A stretch of 64,000 nucleotides of DNA from Bacillota bacterium (GCA_023429995.1 JAEZCE010000017.1:1-64000); one strand, 5' to 3'; shown: positions 17,999-27,141, numbered from the stretch's first letter. Numbers and translations are program-made. The notes: generated by a model not told the origin, from the letters alone.

Positions 17999-18725
17999 GC
18001 TTTTAAAATGGGATTTTCGTAATTTATTCCATAAGTATGGCTGGTTATACATCAGTTGTATTGCAACCTTACTATTTACAGTGGGTTTCCCAAACCATCT
18101 ACGCCCCTATTCCAGCATCGTCGATAGCCTTGCAGCAGTTTACAGCCTTTTTTTCTTTGGTTACACCTTTCTAGTGTCACTTTCGGTTCCCATCAGTTGG
18201 TTACGATGTTCCAGCTCCCTTCTTGAGCTTTCTTTACCGGTCAAACTGTGGAAAATATTGCTGGGCAAGATTATTTTAGCCCTTGCCGTCAATCTGTCCG
18301 GATTCTTTTTAACAAAACTATTATGGATAGCTCTCGACCGATTTGGAATGTCCCATATTGTACTATTCAAAGGTTTGAGCTCCTGGATACAGTTCCTAAC
18401 CGGCATGGCGACCCTGATGATTATCTGGATGTTCTCCTATATTTCGGCGAAAAGTTTCAGTTTTACCCGGAGTAGAGCCCGGGCCTCCACAACATTGTTT
18501 GCCGCCGTTATTTGTGTTTTGTTGGTATGTTTTATGGCAGAGCTATTTATCCGTACGGGTTCTTGGAATGTATTCATAACGGGACCGGGCAATGTAAGTA
18601 TTGCGCCTGTTTATCGAATGGAGTGGTTGAAGGCGATAACTACGATGATAATTCCTCTGGTTGTGATTGTTTCCGGCTTTTTTGGAAGTTGCAAATTGTT
18701 GGAACGCCGCTTTGAACGGTATTAA
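17991..18725 (+). CDS. ABC transporter membrane subunit
   Basis: A 244-residue membrane protein with about six hydrophobic segments, no catalytic motif and weak family signal, as usual for ABC-2-like permeases. I chose the ATG at 17991, 9 bases after a GGAGG site; TTG at 17985 is in frame. It overlaps the ATPase gene and completes the GntR-ATPase-permease operon. Confidence 0.82.
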   Translation: MLKLLKWDFRNLFHKYGWLYISCIATLLFTVGFPNHLRPYSSIVDSLAAVYSLFFFGYTFLVSLSVPISWLRCSSSLLELSLPVKLWKILLGKIILALAVNLSGFFLTKLLWIALDRFGMSHIVLFKGLSSWIQFLTGMATLMIIWMFSYISAKSFSFTRSRARASTTLFAAVICVLLVCFMAELFIRTGSWNVFITGPGNVSIAPVYRMEWLKAITTMIIPLVVIVSGFFGSCKLLERRFERY

Positions 18726-18853
18726 ACGATGAAAGAAGTTCCTTTATCTCCTAATCAGGTTGCAGGTTTTTTCCGATAATGAAAGAAATCATTCATACAT
18801 TTGGATGCACGACTACCAAAGATCAAACGGTTGAAAGTTGAAAAGGAGCTGCC

Positions 18854-19843
18854 ATGGGTTCGTTTAAAGTAAATGATGATTCACCGGGGTTTATTCCAAT
18901 CAAAGTTTCCGAAATCGATTCCAACCCCAATGCCATCAACGGTAATGCCAATATCGACCCCCAGTTTCAAAAGATACTGAGTGACTTGGCGCAAAGTTTG
19001 TCCGGAAACACCAAGCAACGTGATTCATCCCTTGACCTTGAATCGCTTACAGCAATGATCGGGAGTTTAAAAGGGAAAAATGTCTCGTCTTTAAATCAGT
19101 TGCTTCAGGCCGGTGTCCTCCTGGGCCAAAGGGAAGAAAGCGATCCTTTAACCGATTTTGCCAATGCCCAAATCATAGCCAAGTATAAAATCGCCATGGC
19201 GAATTTTGAAAAGGCCATGCAGATGTCCACCAAAGGGTTATCTGATCTTAACCTGGATGCCTTGAAGGGGTTACCGGGCGGGACATTAAAGCCTGTGGGG
19301 AAAATCTCCCATACCCGGGAAGCAAGTTTTACCGGAATCAATCCCACCAGGCAACAAGTGGCTGAGTTTATTATCAATGAATGCAGAGGAATCGGCCTTC
19401 CTGAACAACTTGGACTTGCCACTGCCGTGACCGAGAGTGAAATGACTCAGTTTCATAAAGACGGCGCGCCGCTTGGCCATGGTAACGCCGATTCAACCGA
19501 TTGGGGAATTATGCAGGTGAACGATAAAGCCTGGGGCGACCGCTATGATTTAAATTTGTTGAAAACGGATTGGAAATATAACATTCGAGCAGGTCTGCAA
19601 ATATTAAAACATTCGTATGATGCCGCAATGAAAAATAATGAGGGCCTGAAGGGACCCGGTGACGCCAATCAAAACCTGGTCCGGGCTGCTTACTCCGGCT
19701 ATAATTCCGGGGCCGCCAATGTTTGGCGTTACCGGACCCCGGTTCATGAGGCTTCCCGGACCGGCCTTTATGATGTGATCGATAATCAAGGGTATGATAT
19801 GCGGGATATCCGGTTTTGGGACAATTACCGGAAGTTTTCATAA
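18854..19843 (+). CDS. lytic transglycosylase domain protein (SLT/lysozyme-like)
   Basis: A 329-residue protein whose C-terminal two thirds is a soluble-lytic-transglycosylase/goose-lysozyme-like domain. The catalytic Glu is in ATAVTESEMTQF, followed by the family motifs STDWGIMQVN (equivalent of GLMQ), the NIRAGLQIL helix and AYSGYNSG. The first 150 residues are polar, low in aromatic residues and of unknown function. I see no signal peptide, so it may be released by lysis, exported by a non-Sec route or attached to a prophage-like or flagellar system; none is nearby. It has an AAAAGGAG site. Confidence 0.85.
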   Translation: MGSFKVNDDSPGFIPIKVSEIDSNPNAINGNANIDPQFQKILSDLAQSLSGNTKQRDSSLDLESLTAMIGSLKGKNVSSLNQLLQAGVLLGQREESDPLTDFANAQIIAKYKIAMANFEKAMQMSTKGLSDLNLDALKGLPGGTLKPVGKISHTREASFTGINPTRQQVAEFIINECRGIGLPEQLGLATAVTESEMTQFHKDGAPLGHGNADSTDWGIMQVNDKAWGDRYDLNLLKTDWKYNIRAGLQILKHSYDAAMKNNEGLKGPGDANQNLVRAAYSGYNSGAANVWRYRTPVHEASRTGLYDVIDNQGYDMRDIRFWDNYRKFS

Positions 19844-19891
19844 AGAGGAGAAGGAATAGGTTTTAATCCTGTGTCCCGATGCCTACTTATT

Positions 19892-20054
19892 TCGCCACAG
19901 AGACACGGAGACACGGAGACACAGAGAAAAAACAAGATAAAGCCTCTGTGGCAAAAGGCATAGGCTACAGAGGCTCAGAGAAAGAATTTTATTATCCTGT
20001 TTCAAAAAGCCTCCTTCATTCAGTCCGATTCATTGGATTAAGAGGCTTTTTTTG
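19892..20054. repeat. short tandem repeat, inverted repeat and terminator
   Basis: An 8-bp unit, AGACACGG, is repeated three times (19901-19924) within a CCACAGAGACACGGAG-type sequence of a kind I know from intergenic DNA of many environmental bacteria. It is followed by an inverted repeat AGCCTCTGT/ACAGAGGCT (19941-19975). A second structure, AAAAAGCCTC/GAGGCTTTTT (20004-20052), has T-runs on both strands and probably terminates both the transglycosylase gene and the convergent GNAT gene. Confidence 0.6.
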
Positions 20055-20084
20055 TTGTTTTATTTCCCTTATCGTTTCGGTGTC

Positions 20085-20891
20085 TTACGGTGCAACGGTT
20101 GCATAAGCTCCGACATGCTGATAATTGGACAAGAAGATATAATTTTCGTCGGATTTAAGCTCGTGGAGGCCCAGTTGATTTGCAATTTTACGCGAGGCGT
20201 AATTTTCAAAGTCCGTGCGCCAGCAGGGTATTCGTCCGAATTGTTCATATTGCAAACGGCTTAGAGCCTGGCAACAATGAAGCCCCAAACCCCTCCCCCG
20301 GTACTCCGGACGGGTGGCTACCCCTAACTCGCAATAATTTTCCGTGAAAGCGAGTGTCGTTGCAACAGAGGCAATTTCACCATTCATAAATGCGGCTACC
20401 GCTTGTCCTTGGGTTAATAAACGCTCCGGGGAGAAAAAGAATTCCCATAACCAGGGGTCATTGTAAAAAGCTTCGCCTAACTTTGGGGCATCCGGGGGAT
20501 TGAGCAGTCGTACTCTGGGGTCATTTGTAAATGTTGGGCGCCAGTCTTTTTTTGGGGCCGCTAAGAAAAGCACCGGTATTGAAAACCGGATGGGCCAATA
20601 ATTGCCTATGATGGGCAACATGGAATCGGGTATTACCAAATCGGTGGGTTGGTGATTCAGTTCTCTCAAAATTCGCTGGATGAATGAAATCCGGTCGGCT
20701 TTTCCATAAAAGAAATTCATCGATGGAAAAAGAGAAGGATATGTGACAACTAAAAGTTTGGGGTTTAAAGGATTATCAACCGTAATGGTACTGGTACTAC
20801 GGCGCAATAAAAAAATAGTTGAACAATTTTCAGGCAGATCCTCTACCGGAAAATTGATTGTTTCAAACTTATCTGGGGCTAGCCTACGCAT
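20085..20891 (-). CDS. GNAT family N-acetyltransferase
   Basis: A 268-residue protein with an N-terminal domain of unknown role and a C-terminal GNAT fold (FR47/GNAT_acetyltr_2-like). The acetyl-CoA loop is LGVATRPEYRGRGLGLHCCQAL and a C-terminal ENYASRKIANQLG helix is typical. The ATG at 20891, preceded by GGGAG at 8 bases, is preferred to two upstream in-frame ATGs. It is transcribed alone, convergent with the transglycosylase gene. The substrate is unknown. Confidence 0.85.
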   Translation of the reverse strand: MRRLAPDKFETINFPVEDLPENCSTIFLLRRSTSTITVDNPLNPKLLVVTYPSLFPSMNFFYGKADRISFIQRILRELNHQPTDLVIPDSMLPIIGNYWPIRFSIPVLFLAAPKKDWRPTFTNDPRVRLLNPPDAPKLGEAFYNDPWLWEFFFSPERLLTQGQAVAAFMNGEIASVATTLAFTENYCELGVATRPEYRGRGLGLHCCQALSRLQYEQFGRIPCWRTDFENYASRKIANQLGLHELKSDENYIFLSNYQHVGAYATVAP

Positions 20892-21352
20892 TATGTCATC
20901 TCCCATGCGCTTTTGGCGCAAACGCTCTTTGGCGCAATATCAATGCTAAGCAATCGAGGCCGCCCCTATCCTGTAGGTACTAAAATAAAAATTCCCCCTT
21001 ATTACTCTTTTTTAAAAGAATACACCCAAAACCCATTCTCTGTAAATTGCAAATTACTGTAAATATCCTGTTTGAACTGCAAATTTTCGCTTAAAAGCGA
21101 AACGCGTCAAAATAGCCTATATTATTATTGGATTTCTGCGGGTTTATTGAGTTTATTGCGATGTAACATTTTCGTAACAATGATGACGCTTTTTGGACCG
21201 GTGAGGAGAGAGAAGATGTGTAAAATCCCTGCGGTTTAATCATAAAAATTGAGTTTTTCGATAAAATAATCGTAACCTTGCAGGATTATGAAGCTATGAT
21301 GCAAAATTATATGTAGCAATTCTTAAACAAAAACGTTTTTTTGAGGCCTGTT
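20892..21352. other. intergenic region, nothing firm
   Basis: An AT-rich stretch between divergent genes. It contains a near-duplicated 16-base GC-rich motif (GCGCTTTTGGCGCAAA-like, 20908-20939) just upstream of the GNAT gene and a small hairpin (TTTCGCTT/AAGCGAAA near 21087-21105). I see no gene and no consensus promoter that I would defend. Confidence 0.4.
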
Positions 21353-22387
21353 TTGAAAACAACGATTATTCATGTTGAAAACCAGCAATACGAGCTGTTA
21401 GAGCCTGCCGCCGGTTCGCTGAAAGCGGGAGGACTGGTGGCTTTTCCCACTGAAACCGTGTATGGGTTGGGTGCGGTATATACCAATGAGAGCGCGCTGT
21501 TAAAAGTGTTTGCAGTGAAGGGCAGACCGGCGGACAATCCATTGATTTTGCATATCTGGCGTCAGGAGCAACTTGAAGAATTGGTAAGTGAGATTTCTTC
21601 AAAAGCTGAGCGTTTGATCAAAGCTTTTTGGCCGGGGCCCCTTACTTTGATTTTTCCCAAGCAGCCTCATGTATCTCCAATTGTTACGGCGGGTTTGGAT
21701 ACGGTGGCGGTGCGGATGCCTTCCCATCCGGCAGCCAGGGAATTGCTTCGCCGGACGAATATTGCCGTAGCAGCGCCAAGCGCCAATCTTTCGGGACGTC
21801 CCAGCCCTACCCGGGGTTCTCATGTAATCGAAGATTTAGATGCCAAAATCGATTTCATCATTGACGCCGGTTCATGCAGCGAAGGAGTTGAATCTACTGT
21901 ACTTTCCCTTCAGGCTCAAACTCCGATTATTTTACGGCCGGGTTCGGTGACCCTTGAAATGTTGGAAGGGGTTTTACATGAAAAGGTCGATGTATCAAAA
22001 CCGGGTGAAGTAGACCGCCCCCAAGCGCCGGGAATGAAGTACCGTCATTATGCTCCGAAAGCGCCGGCAATATTAATCGAAGGGGACAATGACCGGGTTG
22101 TCCGGGAGATTAACCGTTTATTGGCTTTAAATCCGCCCCAACTGAAAGCAGCTGTCCTTAGTACCACCGAAAATATTACCCGATATGCCAATGAATGGGT
22201 TTTGGATATGGGGCCCATTGATGAACCTGTGATGATAGCAAGACGGATCTATGATCTATTGCGTTTTTGCGATACCTTGGCAGTTGAACAAATATATATT
22301 GAGGGAATTCCGCCAGAAGGTATTGGAATGGCAATTTTAAACCGGCTTCGAAAAGCCGCAGGAGGTCATATTGTTCATGCTACGTAA
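21353..22387 (+). CDS. L-threonylcarbamoyladenylate synthase (Sua5/YwlC type)
   Basis: A 344-residue two-domain enzyme. The N-terminal YrdC domain makes threonylcarbamoyl-AMP for the t6A37 tRNA modification; visible are AFPTETVYGLGA, VKGRPADNPL, WPGPLTLIF and APSANLSGRPSPT. The C-terminal Sua5 domain follows the linker PQAPGMKYRHYAPKAP. The TTG at 21353, 6 bases after a GAGG site, gives a better start than TTG 21341. Its neighbours (YwlE-like phosphatase, upp, wecB, atp operon) match an order recurrent in Firmicutes. It overlaps the DUF3108 gene. Confidence 0.93.
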   Translation: MKTTIIHVENQQYELLEPAAGSLKAGGLVAFPTETVYGLGAVYTNESALLKVFAVKGRPADNPLILHIWRQEQLEELVSEISSKAERLIKAFWPGPLTLIFPKQPHVSPIVTAGLDTVAVRMPSHPAARELLRRTNIAVAAPSANLSGRPSPTRGSHVIEDLDAKIDFIIDAGSCSEGVESTVLSLQAQTPIILRPGSVTLEMLEGVLHEKVDVSKPGEVDRPQAPGMKYRHYAPKAPAILIEGDNDRVVREINRLLALNPPQLKAAVLSTTENITRYANEWVLDMGPIDEPVMIARRIYDLLRFCDTLAVEQIYIEGIPPEGIGMAILNRLRKAAGGHIVHAT

Positions 22388-23105
22388 ATTATTTCCTTGC
22401 TGTTGTTTAGCCCTTATGCTTTGTTTTGGAAGCTTCGGATATGCAGAGAATGTTCCATTCAAGGTTGGTGAAGTATTAGAATATAAATTGTATGCCAAAA
22501 CGGCTATTTACGGCGCCAACGAAATTATCAAAATTGTCTCCAAAAATACTTTGAATGGCCGGGAAGTATATCGTGTTCATGCTGAAATGACGACAGTAGG
22601 CATTGTGAAGGGACTTTACGAGTATTCGCAAATTGAAGACTTGGTGATGGACGCCGAAGAATTTTATCCTTATTGGATTCGGCTGGAGACAAAAGAACGT
22701 TCGAAAAATCAATTGGAAGAAATCCATTTTGACTATGGTAGTAAAAAGGCTACTCGGGTTTTAACCAAAAATGGTGAAACCAAAACCTCGGAAATAGAAC
22801 TTCCGGGTTTTGTTCAGGATGGTTTATCATTGCAATTTTACTTGCGCCAAGATCGTATCGCCGAGAAGCCCGCTATGATTTATTTTTACGGGAATGGGAA
22901 AATTAAAGGAAGTAATTTTGAAATCAAACAAATTTCAAAACCGATCAAATTGGAAAGCGGGACTTATTCAAAATATTTGCAAATCATCGATAATGAGAAC
23001 GATATAACGGTTTTGATTGCTGAGAATCAGAGCAGATTGCCGATTTATGTTAAAAAAATCGCTAAATTCGGCTCCATGGAAATGAAACTGTCGAAGGTCA
23101 ATTGA
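22377..23105 (+). CDS. DUF3108 domain protein, exported
   Basis: A 242-residue protein with a clear Sec signal peptide (Arg-Lys, a hydrophobic core rich in Cys/Leu, then GYAEN). The mature region has the DUF3108 pattern of beta strands, beginning PFKVGEVLEYKLYAK, and is expected to be an envelope beta-barrel or sandwich protein of unknown function. Its start overlaps the end of the threonylcarbamoyl-AMP synthase gene, where the GGAGG site lies; TTG 22371 is an alternative start. The 3' end overlaps a convergent small gene by 8 bases. Confidence 0.82.
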   Translation: MLRKLFPCCCLALMLCFGSFGYAENVPFKVGEVLEYKLYAKTAIYGANEIIKIVSKNTLNGREVYRVHAEMTTVGIVKGLYEYSQIEDLVMDAEEFYPYWIRLETKERSKNQLEEIHFDYGSKKATRVLTKNGETKTSEIELPGFVQDGLSLQFYLRQDRIAEKPAMIYFYGNGKIKGSNFEIKQISKPIKLESGTYSKYLQIIDNENDITVLIAENQSRLPIYVKKIAKFGSMEMKLSKVN

Positions 23106-23295
23106 GTTTTGAGCGAGAGGTCGCGTTTTTAGATAGTAACGGCACTAATCTCAGCGTAACGCGATGATTGCACGATGCGCAATTCCAAACCGTTTGACCC
23201 TGAAAATTAAGGGCTTGAAATTGAAAGCGATTTTGACAAACCGGACACTCTAAAAGGAAAAGATCCCCATATTCATTTTTTAAAGGCCAAACCAT
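23098..23295 (-). CDS. small zinc-ribbon protein, unknown
   Basis: A 65-residue protein with two Cys pairs, CPVC and CASC, 20 residues apart, the pattern of a zinc ribbon. The ATG has an AAAGGAC site 8 bases upstream. Nothing else is recognisable. It lies convergent to the DUF3108 gene with an 8-base overlap of the 3' ends, an arrangement that leaves no room for a separate terminator. It may bind nucleic acid or a protein partner. Confidence 0.65.
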   Translation of the reverse strand: MVWPLKNEYGDLFLLECPVCQNRFQFQALNFQGQTVWNCASCNHRVTLRLVPLLSKNATSRSKLN

Positions 23296-23392
23296 TTTTT
23301 AGTCCTTTTTCTTGACCTATTTTATAGTAGTGTCAACTTTTAAATTGAATTTATGTAGTTTCCGGAAAAATTTTTGGGAGAGATTCTGATTG

Positions 23393-24106
23393 ATGATTAA
23401 GCAAGTTTTATTTGTTTGTACTGGTAATACTTGCCGAAGTAGTATGGCCGAGGCTTTGCTCCGGAAAATGTTGAGCGAGGATTTGGCCGAAGAGGCTGCC
23501 AAAATTAGAGTGGTTTCGGCAGGAACCGGTGCGATATCCGGAGAAACCGCGGCCCAAAACGCGATTGAAGTCATGGCCGGAGAAGGTATTGATTTGCGCT
23601 CTCATCGGGCCAGAAGGTTATCGGTAGAATTGATTCATGGAGCGGACCTGGTTTTGACAATGACCCAGGAACAGAAAAATACCGTTATGACTATGATGCC
23701 GGCCTCGAAAAACAAAGTTTTTACATTAAGCGAATTTGCGGAAGGCGTAAAGGAAATTGAATCTTTGATGGCAAGGGCTGAAAAGATTCGCGAAAGTTTA
23801 GAAGAAAAACGCAGAAAATATTTGGACAAGGAAGGTCCCAAACTTGAGCAGCTGCGCCGGCGCAACCTGGAATTGAGCCGTCAGATGCGGGCCCTGGATG
23901 AAGAGTTGCGTCAATTCGAACAAAAAATGGACCAAGAGTTGGCCGCTGAAAAACGTGATTTGGAAGGGATTCAGTCCCGGCTTACCGCTCTGGAAATTTC
24001 GGATCCTTATGGTCAGAATATTGAAATGTATAAAATTTGCGCCAGTGAAATTAAAGAAAAGTTAAAGGCCGTTGTTAACCGGATTAAGGAATCCTTGGAA
24101 GAATGA
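23393..24106 (+). CDS. YwlE-like low-molecular-weight phosphatase with coiled-coil insertion
   Basis: A 237-residue protein of the low-molecular-weight protein phosphatase family. The P-loop is VCTGNTCRSSMAE with Cys9 and Arg15. Thr13 sits where tyrosine phosphatases have Ile and where YwlE has the Thr that favours phosphoarginine, so a protein-arginine phosphatase is likely. The family is normally about 150 residues. Here some 80 residues of Lys/Glu/Arg-rich heptad sequence (about 118-200) separate the core from the C-terminal general-acid motif SDPYGQNIEMY. ATG 23393 has a GGGAGAG site. Confidence 0.85.
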   Translation: MIKQVLFVCTGNTCRSSMAEALLRKMLSEDLAEEAAKIRVVSAGTGAISGETAAQNAIEVMAGEGIDLRSHRARRLSVELIHGADLVLTMTQEQKNTVMTMMPASKNKVFTLSEFAEGVKEIESLMARAEKIRESLEEKRRKYLDKEGPKLEQLRRRNLELSRQMRALDEELRQFEQKMDQELAAEKRDLEGIQSRLTALEISDPYGQNIEMYKICASEIKEKLKAVVNRIKESLEE

Positions 24107-24280
24107 ATAGCCAACGTCTCATCCATACGGTATGAAGATTGGAAGAGATGTTTTATTTAAGAAGAACGCTAAATTGCTCGCACCGAGCCTGCCCTTTTCT
24201 TTTTTTGTGAAATGTGTTTTAGAAGGATTTGGCGTGCGCCCGGCGCGCGTTTTTATAAAAATAATGAGGAGATGAACCTT

Positions 24281-24910
24281 GTGTCAAAAGTTTGTGTTAT
24301 TGATCACCCTTTAATCCAACATAAGTTGTCGATAATTCGTGATTCAAACACCGGAGCCAAAGAATTCCGGGAGCTCGTTGAAGAAGTCTCCATGTTAATG
24401 GCCTATGAGGTGACCCGTAATTTTTCCCTGGAAGATGTTGATGTGGAAACCCCGGTTGCTACAGCCCATTGCCGGACGATCGCCGGGAAAAAAATCGCCG
24501 TAATTCCAATTTTGCGGGCGGGCCTCGGGATGGTGGGCGGTATTCTCAAGCTAATTCCTACCGCAAAAGTTGGACATATTGGGGTTTACCGGGATCCGGA
24601 GACTTTACAGCCGATTGAGTATTATTGCAAACTTCCTCAGGATATCGTGGAACGGGAGTTAATCTTGGTCGATCCGATGCTGGCCACCGGAGGTTCGGCA
24701 GTCGCCGGAATTCATTTTTTGAAACAACGGGGAGCCACCCAAATTCGTTTAATGTGTTTGATAGCCGCTCCGGAAGGGATTCAGAATGTTCAGGAGAAAC
24801 ACCCGGATGTTGATATTTATGTGGCGGCGGTTGATGAACGTTTAAATTCCCATGGTTATATCGTTCCGGGGTTAGGGGACGCCGGGGACCGGTTGTTCGG
24901 CACAAAATAA
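24281..24910 (+). CDS. upp: uracil phosphoribosyltransferase
   Basis: A 209-residue enzyme, the family's usual length, converting uracil and PRPP to UMP in pyrimidine salvage. Visible motifs are IPILRAGLGMV, the PRPP-binding LVDPMLATGGSA and the uracil-binding GYIVPGLGDAGDR. The GTG at 24281 follows a GAGGAG site and matches the family N-terminus (SKVCVIDHPLIQHKL); the upstream open frame is not part of the protein. upp before the atp operon is common in Firmicutes. Confidence 0.96.
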   Translation: MSKVCVIDHPLIQHKLSIIRDSNTGAKEFRELVEEVSMLMAYEVTRNFSLEDVDVETPVATAHCRTIAGKKIAVIPILRAGLGMVGGILKLIPTAKVGHIGVYRDPETLQPIEYYCKLPQDIVERELILVDPMLATGGSAVAGIHFLKQRGATQIRLMCLIAAPEGIQNVQEKHPDVDIYVAAVDERLNSHGYIVPGLGDAGDRLFGTK

Positions 24911-24941
24911 AAATTTCATAACATGAAATCAATGATTTAAA

Positions 24942-25055
24942 GGGTTGTCTCAAAGAAAGTCGCCGTGAAATCGGACGAGCAATATTGCTTTGCATTTTGA
25001 TGATGTTGCATATTGCCGTCTCCGGTTCAAACTTTATTTTGGGGCAACTTTTTAT
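24942..25055. repeat. second MITE-like palindromic element
   Basis: Outer inverted arms (GTTGTCTCAAAGAAAGT versus GTTGCCCCAAAATAAAGT on the other strand) enclose an inner inverted pair GCAATAT/ATATTGC. The size, the terminal GTTGTC/GCTGTC-like sequence and the long-hairpin design resemble the element at 4274-4387, although the centres differ. The remaining 25056-25265 stretch is AT-rich and shows nothing I can support beyond the wecB leader. Confidence 0.45.
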
Positions 25056-25265
25056 AAGTTCCTGAAGATGATATTGAAGTAATGTTTTAAATCATCAAGC
25101 TTCTTGAAATAAAACGTTTCTAAATTCGCTAGGACAACTTTATCAGGCAAATTTGGAAGAATGGGTTTGGAAATCGTTCTTGCAATAATGTTACCGTAGC
25201 GTTAATCTTTAAATGAATGATAATGGGGGAAAATTTTTATTTTGACTCATACTTGCAAATCAGGG

Positions 25266-26390
25266 ATGAAAAAAATCATGGTGGTCTTCGGCACAAGGCC
25301 GGAAGCAATCAAAATGGCTCCAGTCGTCAATATGCTCAAAAGTACCCCGGATTTTGAAGTCAAGACTGTTGTAACGGCTCAACATCGGGAAATGTTGGAT
25401 CAGGTCCTGAAACTTTTTAATATTAATCCCGAATACGATCTGAATATTATGTCCCCCGGTCAAAGCTTGACAGAGATAACATGCAGGGTCTTAAAAGGTT
25501 TAGAACCGGTTTTAAAGGCGGAAGCTCCCGATTTATTATTAGTTCACGGGGATACAACCACTACTTTCGCCGGCGGTTTAGCTGCATTTTATCAACATAT
25601 AGCGGTAGGACATGTTGAAGCCGGTTTAAGGACTGGGGATAAAAAGCAACCCTATCCTGAAGAAATCAACCGCTTGCTTACAGGGAGAATCGCCGATCTC
25701 CACTTCGCTCCGACCAGGGCGGCAAAAGAAAACTTGAGGAAGGAAAACGTACCGGCGGGAACTGTTTTTATTACAGGCAATACGGTGATCGACGCCTTGC
25801 ATTATTGCTTGAAAGATATTCAAGTGAATAACCAAAACCAAAGGCGGCTGATACTGGTTACCGCCCACCGCCGAGAGAGTTGGGGCCAGCCGCTGCAAAA
25901 CGTGATCAAGGCTTTGGAGAATATCATAAAAACAAATCCGTTGGTTAATCTAATCATACCGGTACATTTAAACCCCTTGGTCCGGCAAGCCTTCTACAAC
26001 GCTTTTCAATCCGAACCCCGGGTTCAATTGGTAGAGCCGTTGGATTATCTATCCATGATTAAAGCGATGGCCGAATCCTATTTAGTCATTACCGATTCCG
26101 GCGGTATCCAAGAAGAAGCGCCCTCACTGGGAAAACCGGTTCTGGTCTTACGGGAAAAAACGGAACGGCCTGAGGCGGTTGCCGCCGGAACAGTAAGACT
26201 GGTCGGCACAAATACTGAAAGAATTACCGGCGCTGTGAACTCACTGTTAAATGAAACGGAAGAATATTTGAAAATGTCAAAGGCGGTCAATCCTTATGGC
26301 GATGGGAGAGCGACGGAAAGAATTTTAGCCGGACTCCGTTATTATTTTGGTTATACGCCGGATAGGCCCATGGATTTCATTCCGTCATAG
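25266..26390 (+). CDS. wecB: UDP-N-acetylglucosamine 2-epimerase (non-hydrolysing)
   Basis: A 374-residue enzyme interconverting UDP-GlcNAc and UDP-ManNAc for cell-wall polymer or teichoic-acid linkage synthesis. Family signatures are FGTRPEAIKMAPVV, VHGDTTTTFA, GHVEAGLRT, PYPEEINR, TAHRRESWG, ITDSGGIQEEAPSLGKP and LREKTERPE. The ATG at 25266 matches the family start; TTG 25242 with a better-placed GGGGGA site would add eight residues. Position between upp and the atp operon is shared with several Bacillus-type genomes. Confidence 0.95.
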   Translation: MKKIMVVFGTRPEAIKMAPVVNMLKSTPDFEVKTVVTAQHREMLDQVLKLFNINPEYDLNIMSPGQSLTEITCRVLKGLEPVLKAEAPDLLLVHGDTTTTFAGGLAAFYQHIAVGHVEAGLRTGDKKQPYPEEINRLLTGRIADLHFAPTRAAKENLRKENVPAGTVFITGNTVIDALHYCLKDIQVNNQNQRRLILVTAHRRESWGQPLQNVIKALENIIKTNPLVNLIIPVHLNPLVRQAFYNAFQSEPRVQLVEPLDYLSMIKAMAESYLVITDSGGIQEEAPSLGKPVLVLREKTERPEAVAAGTVRLVGTNTERITGAVNSLLNETEEYLKMSKAVNPYGDGRATERILAGLRYYFGYTPDRPMDFIPS

Positions 26391-26522
26391 AAAATTAACA
26401 AAAAAAGACTTTTCAAAATGGAGAAAAGTGTTATATTTAACCATAGAGTAAGTTATGTTTTAGAACTTTATTTGTAAATCCCTTTGCCGAAGGCGGGACC
26501 GGATAAAACGGAGGAAAAAACC

Positions 26523-26756
26523 ATTAACGACAAAAGAGATAACCATAGTACCAAAGAAATGTGGCAAACTTTCGCTGTTTATAGTTTTTCCAGCCTTAAC
26601 GTTGGAGTTTTAATGTTTGGCGGTTATTTCTTAGGGCGTTTATTGGAACGCAAGTTTCATTGGGCCAACATGTCGATTATTGGCGTATTTGTGGGTTTGG
26701 CCTTGGGTTTATATGAAATGTTCACTTTTGCATTAAAGATGGGTTCAAAAAAATGA
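26523..26756 (+). CDS. atpZ: AtpZ-like F0F1-ATPase accessory subunit, probable ATT start
   Basis: About 77 residues with two membrane segments (VGVLMFGGYFLGRLL and IGVFVGLALGLYEMF) in the AtpZ/AtpI pattern; family members assist assembly or Mg2+ handling of the c-ring. No ATG, GTG or TTG lies suitably behind the strong GGAGG at 26510-26514; an ATT codon (26523) sits exactly 8 bases after it. The alternatives are TTG 26484 (no ribosome site) or ATG 26559 (would cut the N-terminus). It overlaps the next gene by 4 bases. Confidence 0.75.
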   Translation: MNDKRDNHSTKEMWQTFAVYSFSSLNVGVLMFGGYFLGRLLERKFHWANMSIIGVFVGLALGLYEMFTFALKMGSKK

Positions 26757-27112
26757 TTGTCTTTCTGATTGTTCTGGTGGGTATTTTAATGGCTGTTTTA
26801 CTCATCCCGATCCATGGGTATGCCGGTGCTCTGATACTGGCAATGGAGGGGATTGGTTTTGATTTTTTTTGGCAATGGCTTCGTTTTAAAGTTTTGGCTC
26901 GAAAAACAAAATCAGGCCATGATGTGCATGGTATGTTGTTGCCCGGATTTATAACAGGGTTTGTCCTTCGTATTGTCAATATGATTGCTTTTTTGAAATT
27001 GGGATCCGGGTGGCTTTCATCAAATGAGTTTTTCGGTTTTGCGCTCTTTCTTTTGACCCTTCCGCTTTGGAGTAAACTTGTCGCTTACAAATTTAGAAAT
27101 TTAAAAATATAA
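26753..27112 (+). CDS. atpI: ATP synthase subunit I
   Basis: A 119-residue hydrophobic protein with about four membrane segments and a basic cytoplasmic loop, at the position and of the size of AtpI, an assembly chaperone for the c-ring. Sequence conservation in this family is low, so the call leans on context. The start overlaps the atpZ stop (ATGA), and atpB follows 29 bases later. Confidence 0.75.
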   Translation: MIVFLIVLVGILMAVLLIPIHGYAGALILAMEGIGFDFFWQWLRFKVLARKTKSGHDVHGMLLPGFITGFVLRIVNMIAFLKLGSGWLSSNEFFGFALFLLTLPLWSKLVAYKFRNLKI

Positions 27113-27141
27113 ATCTGCAATATGACAAAAGAGGAATCATC

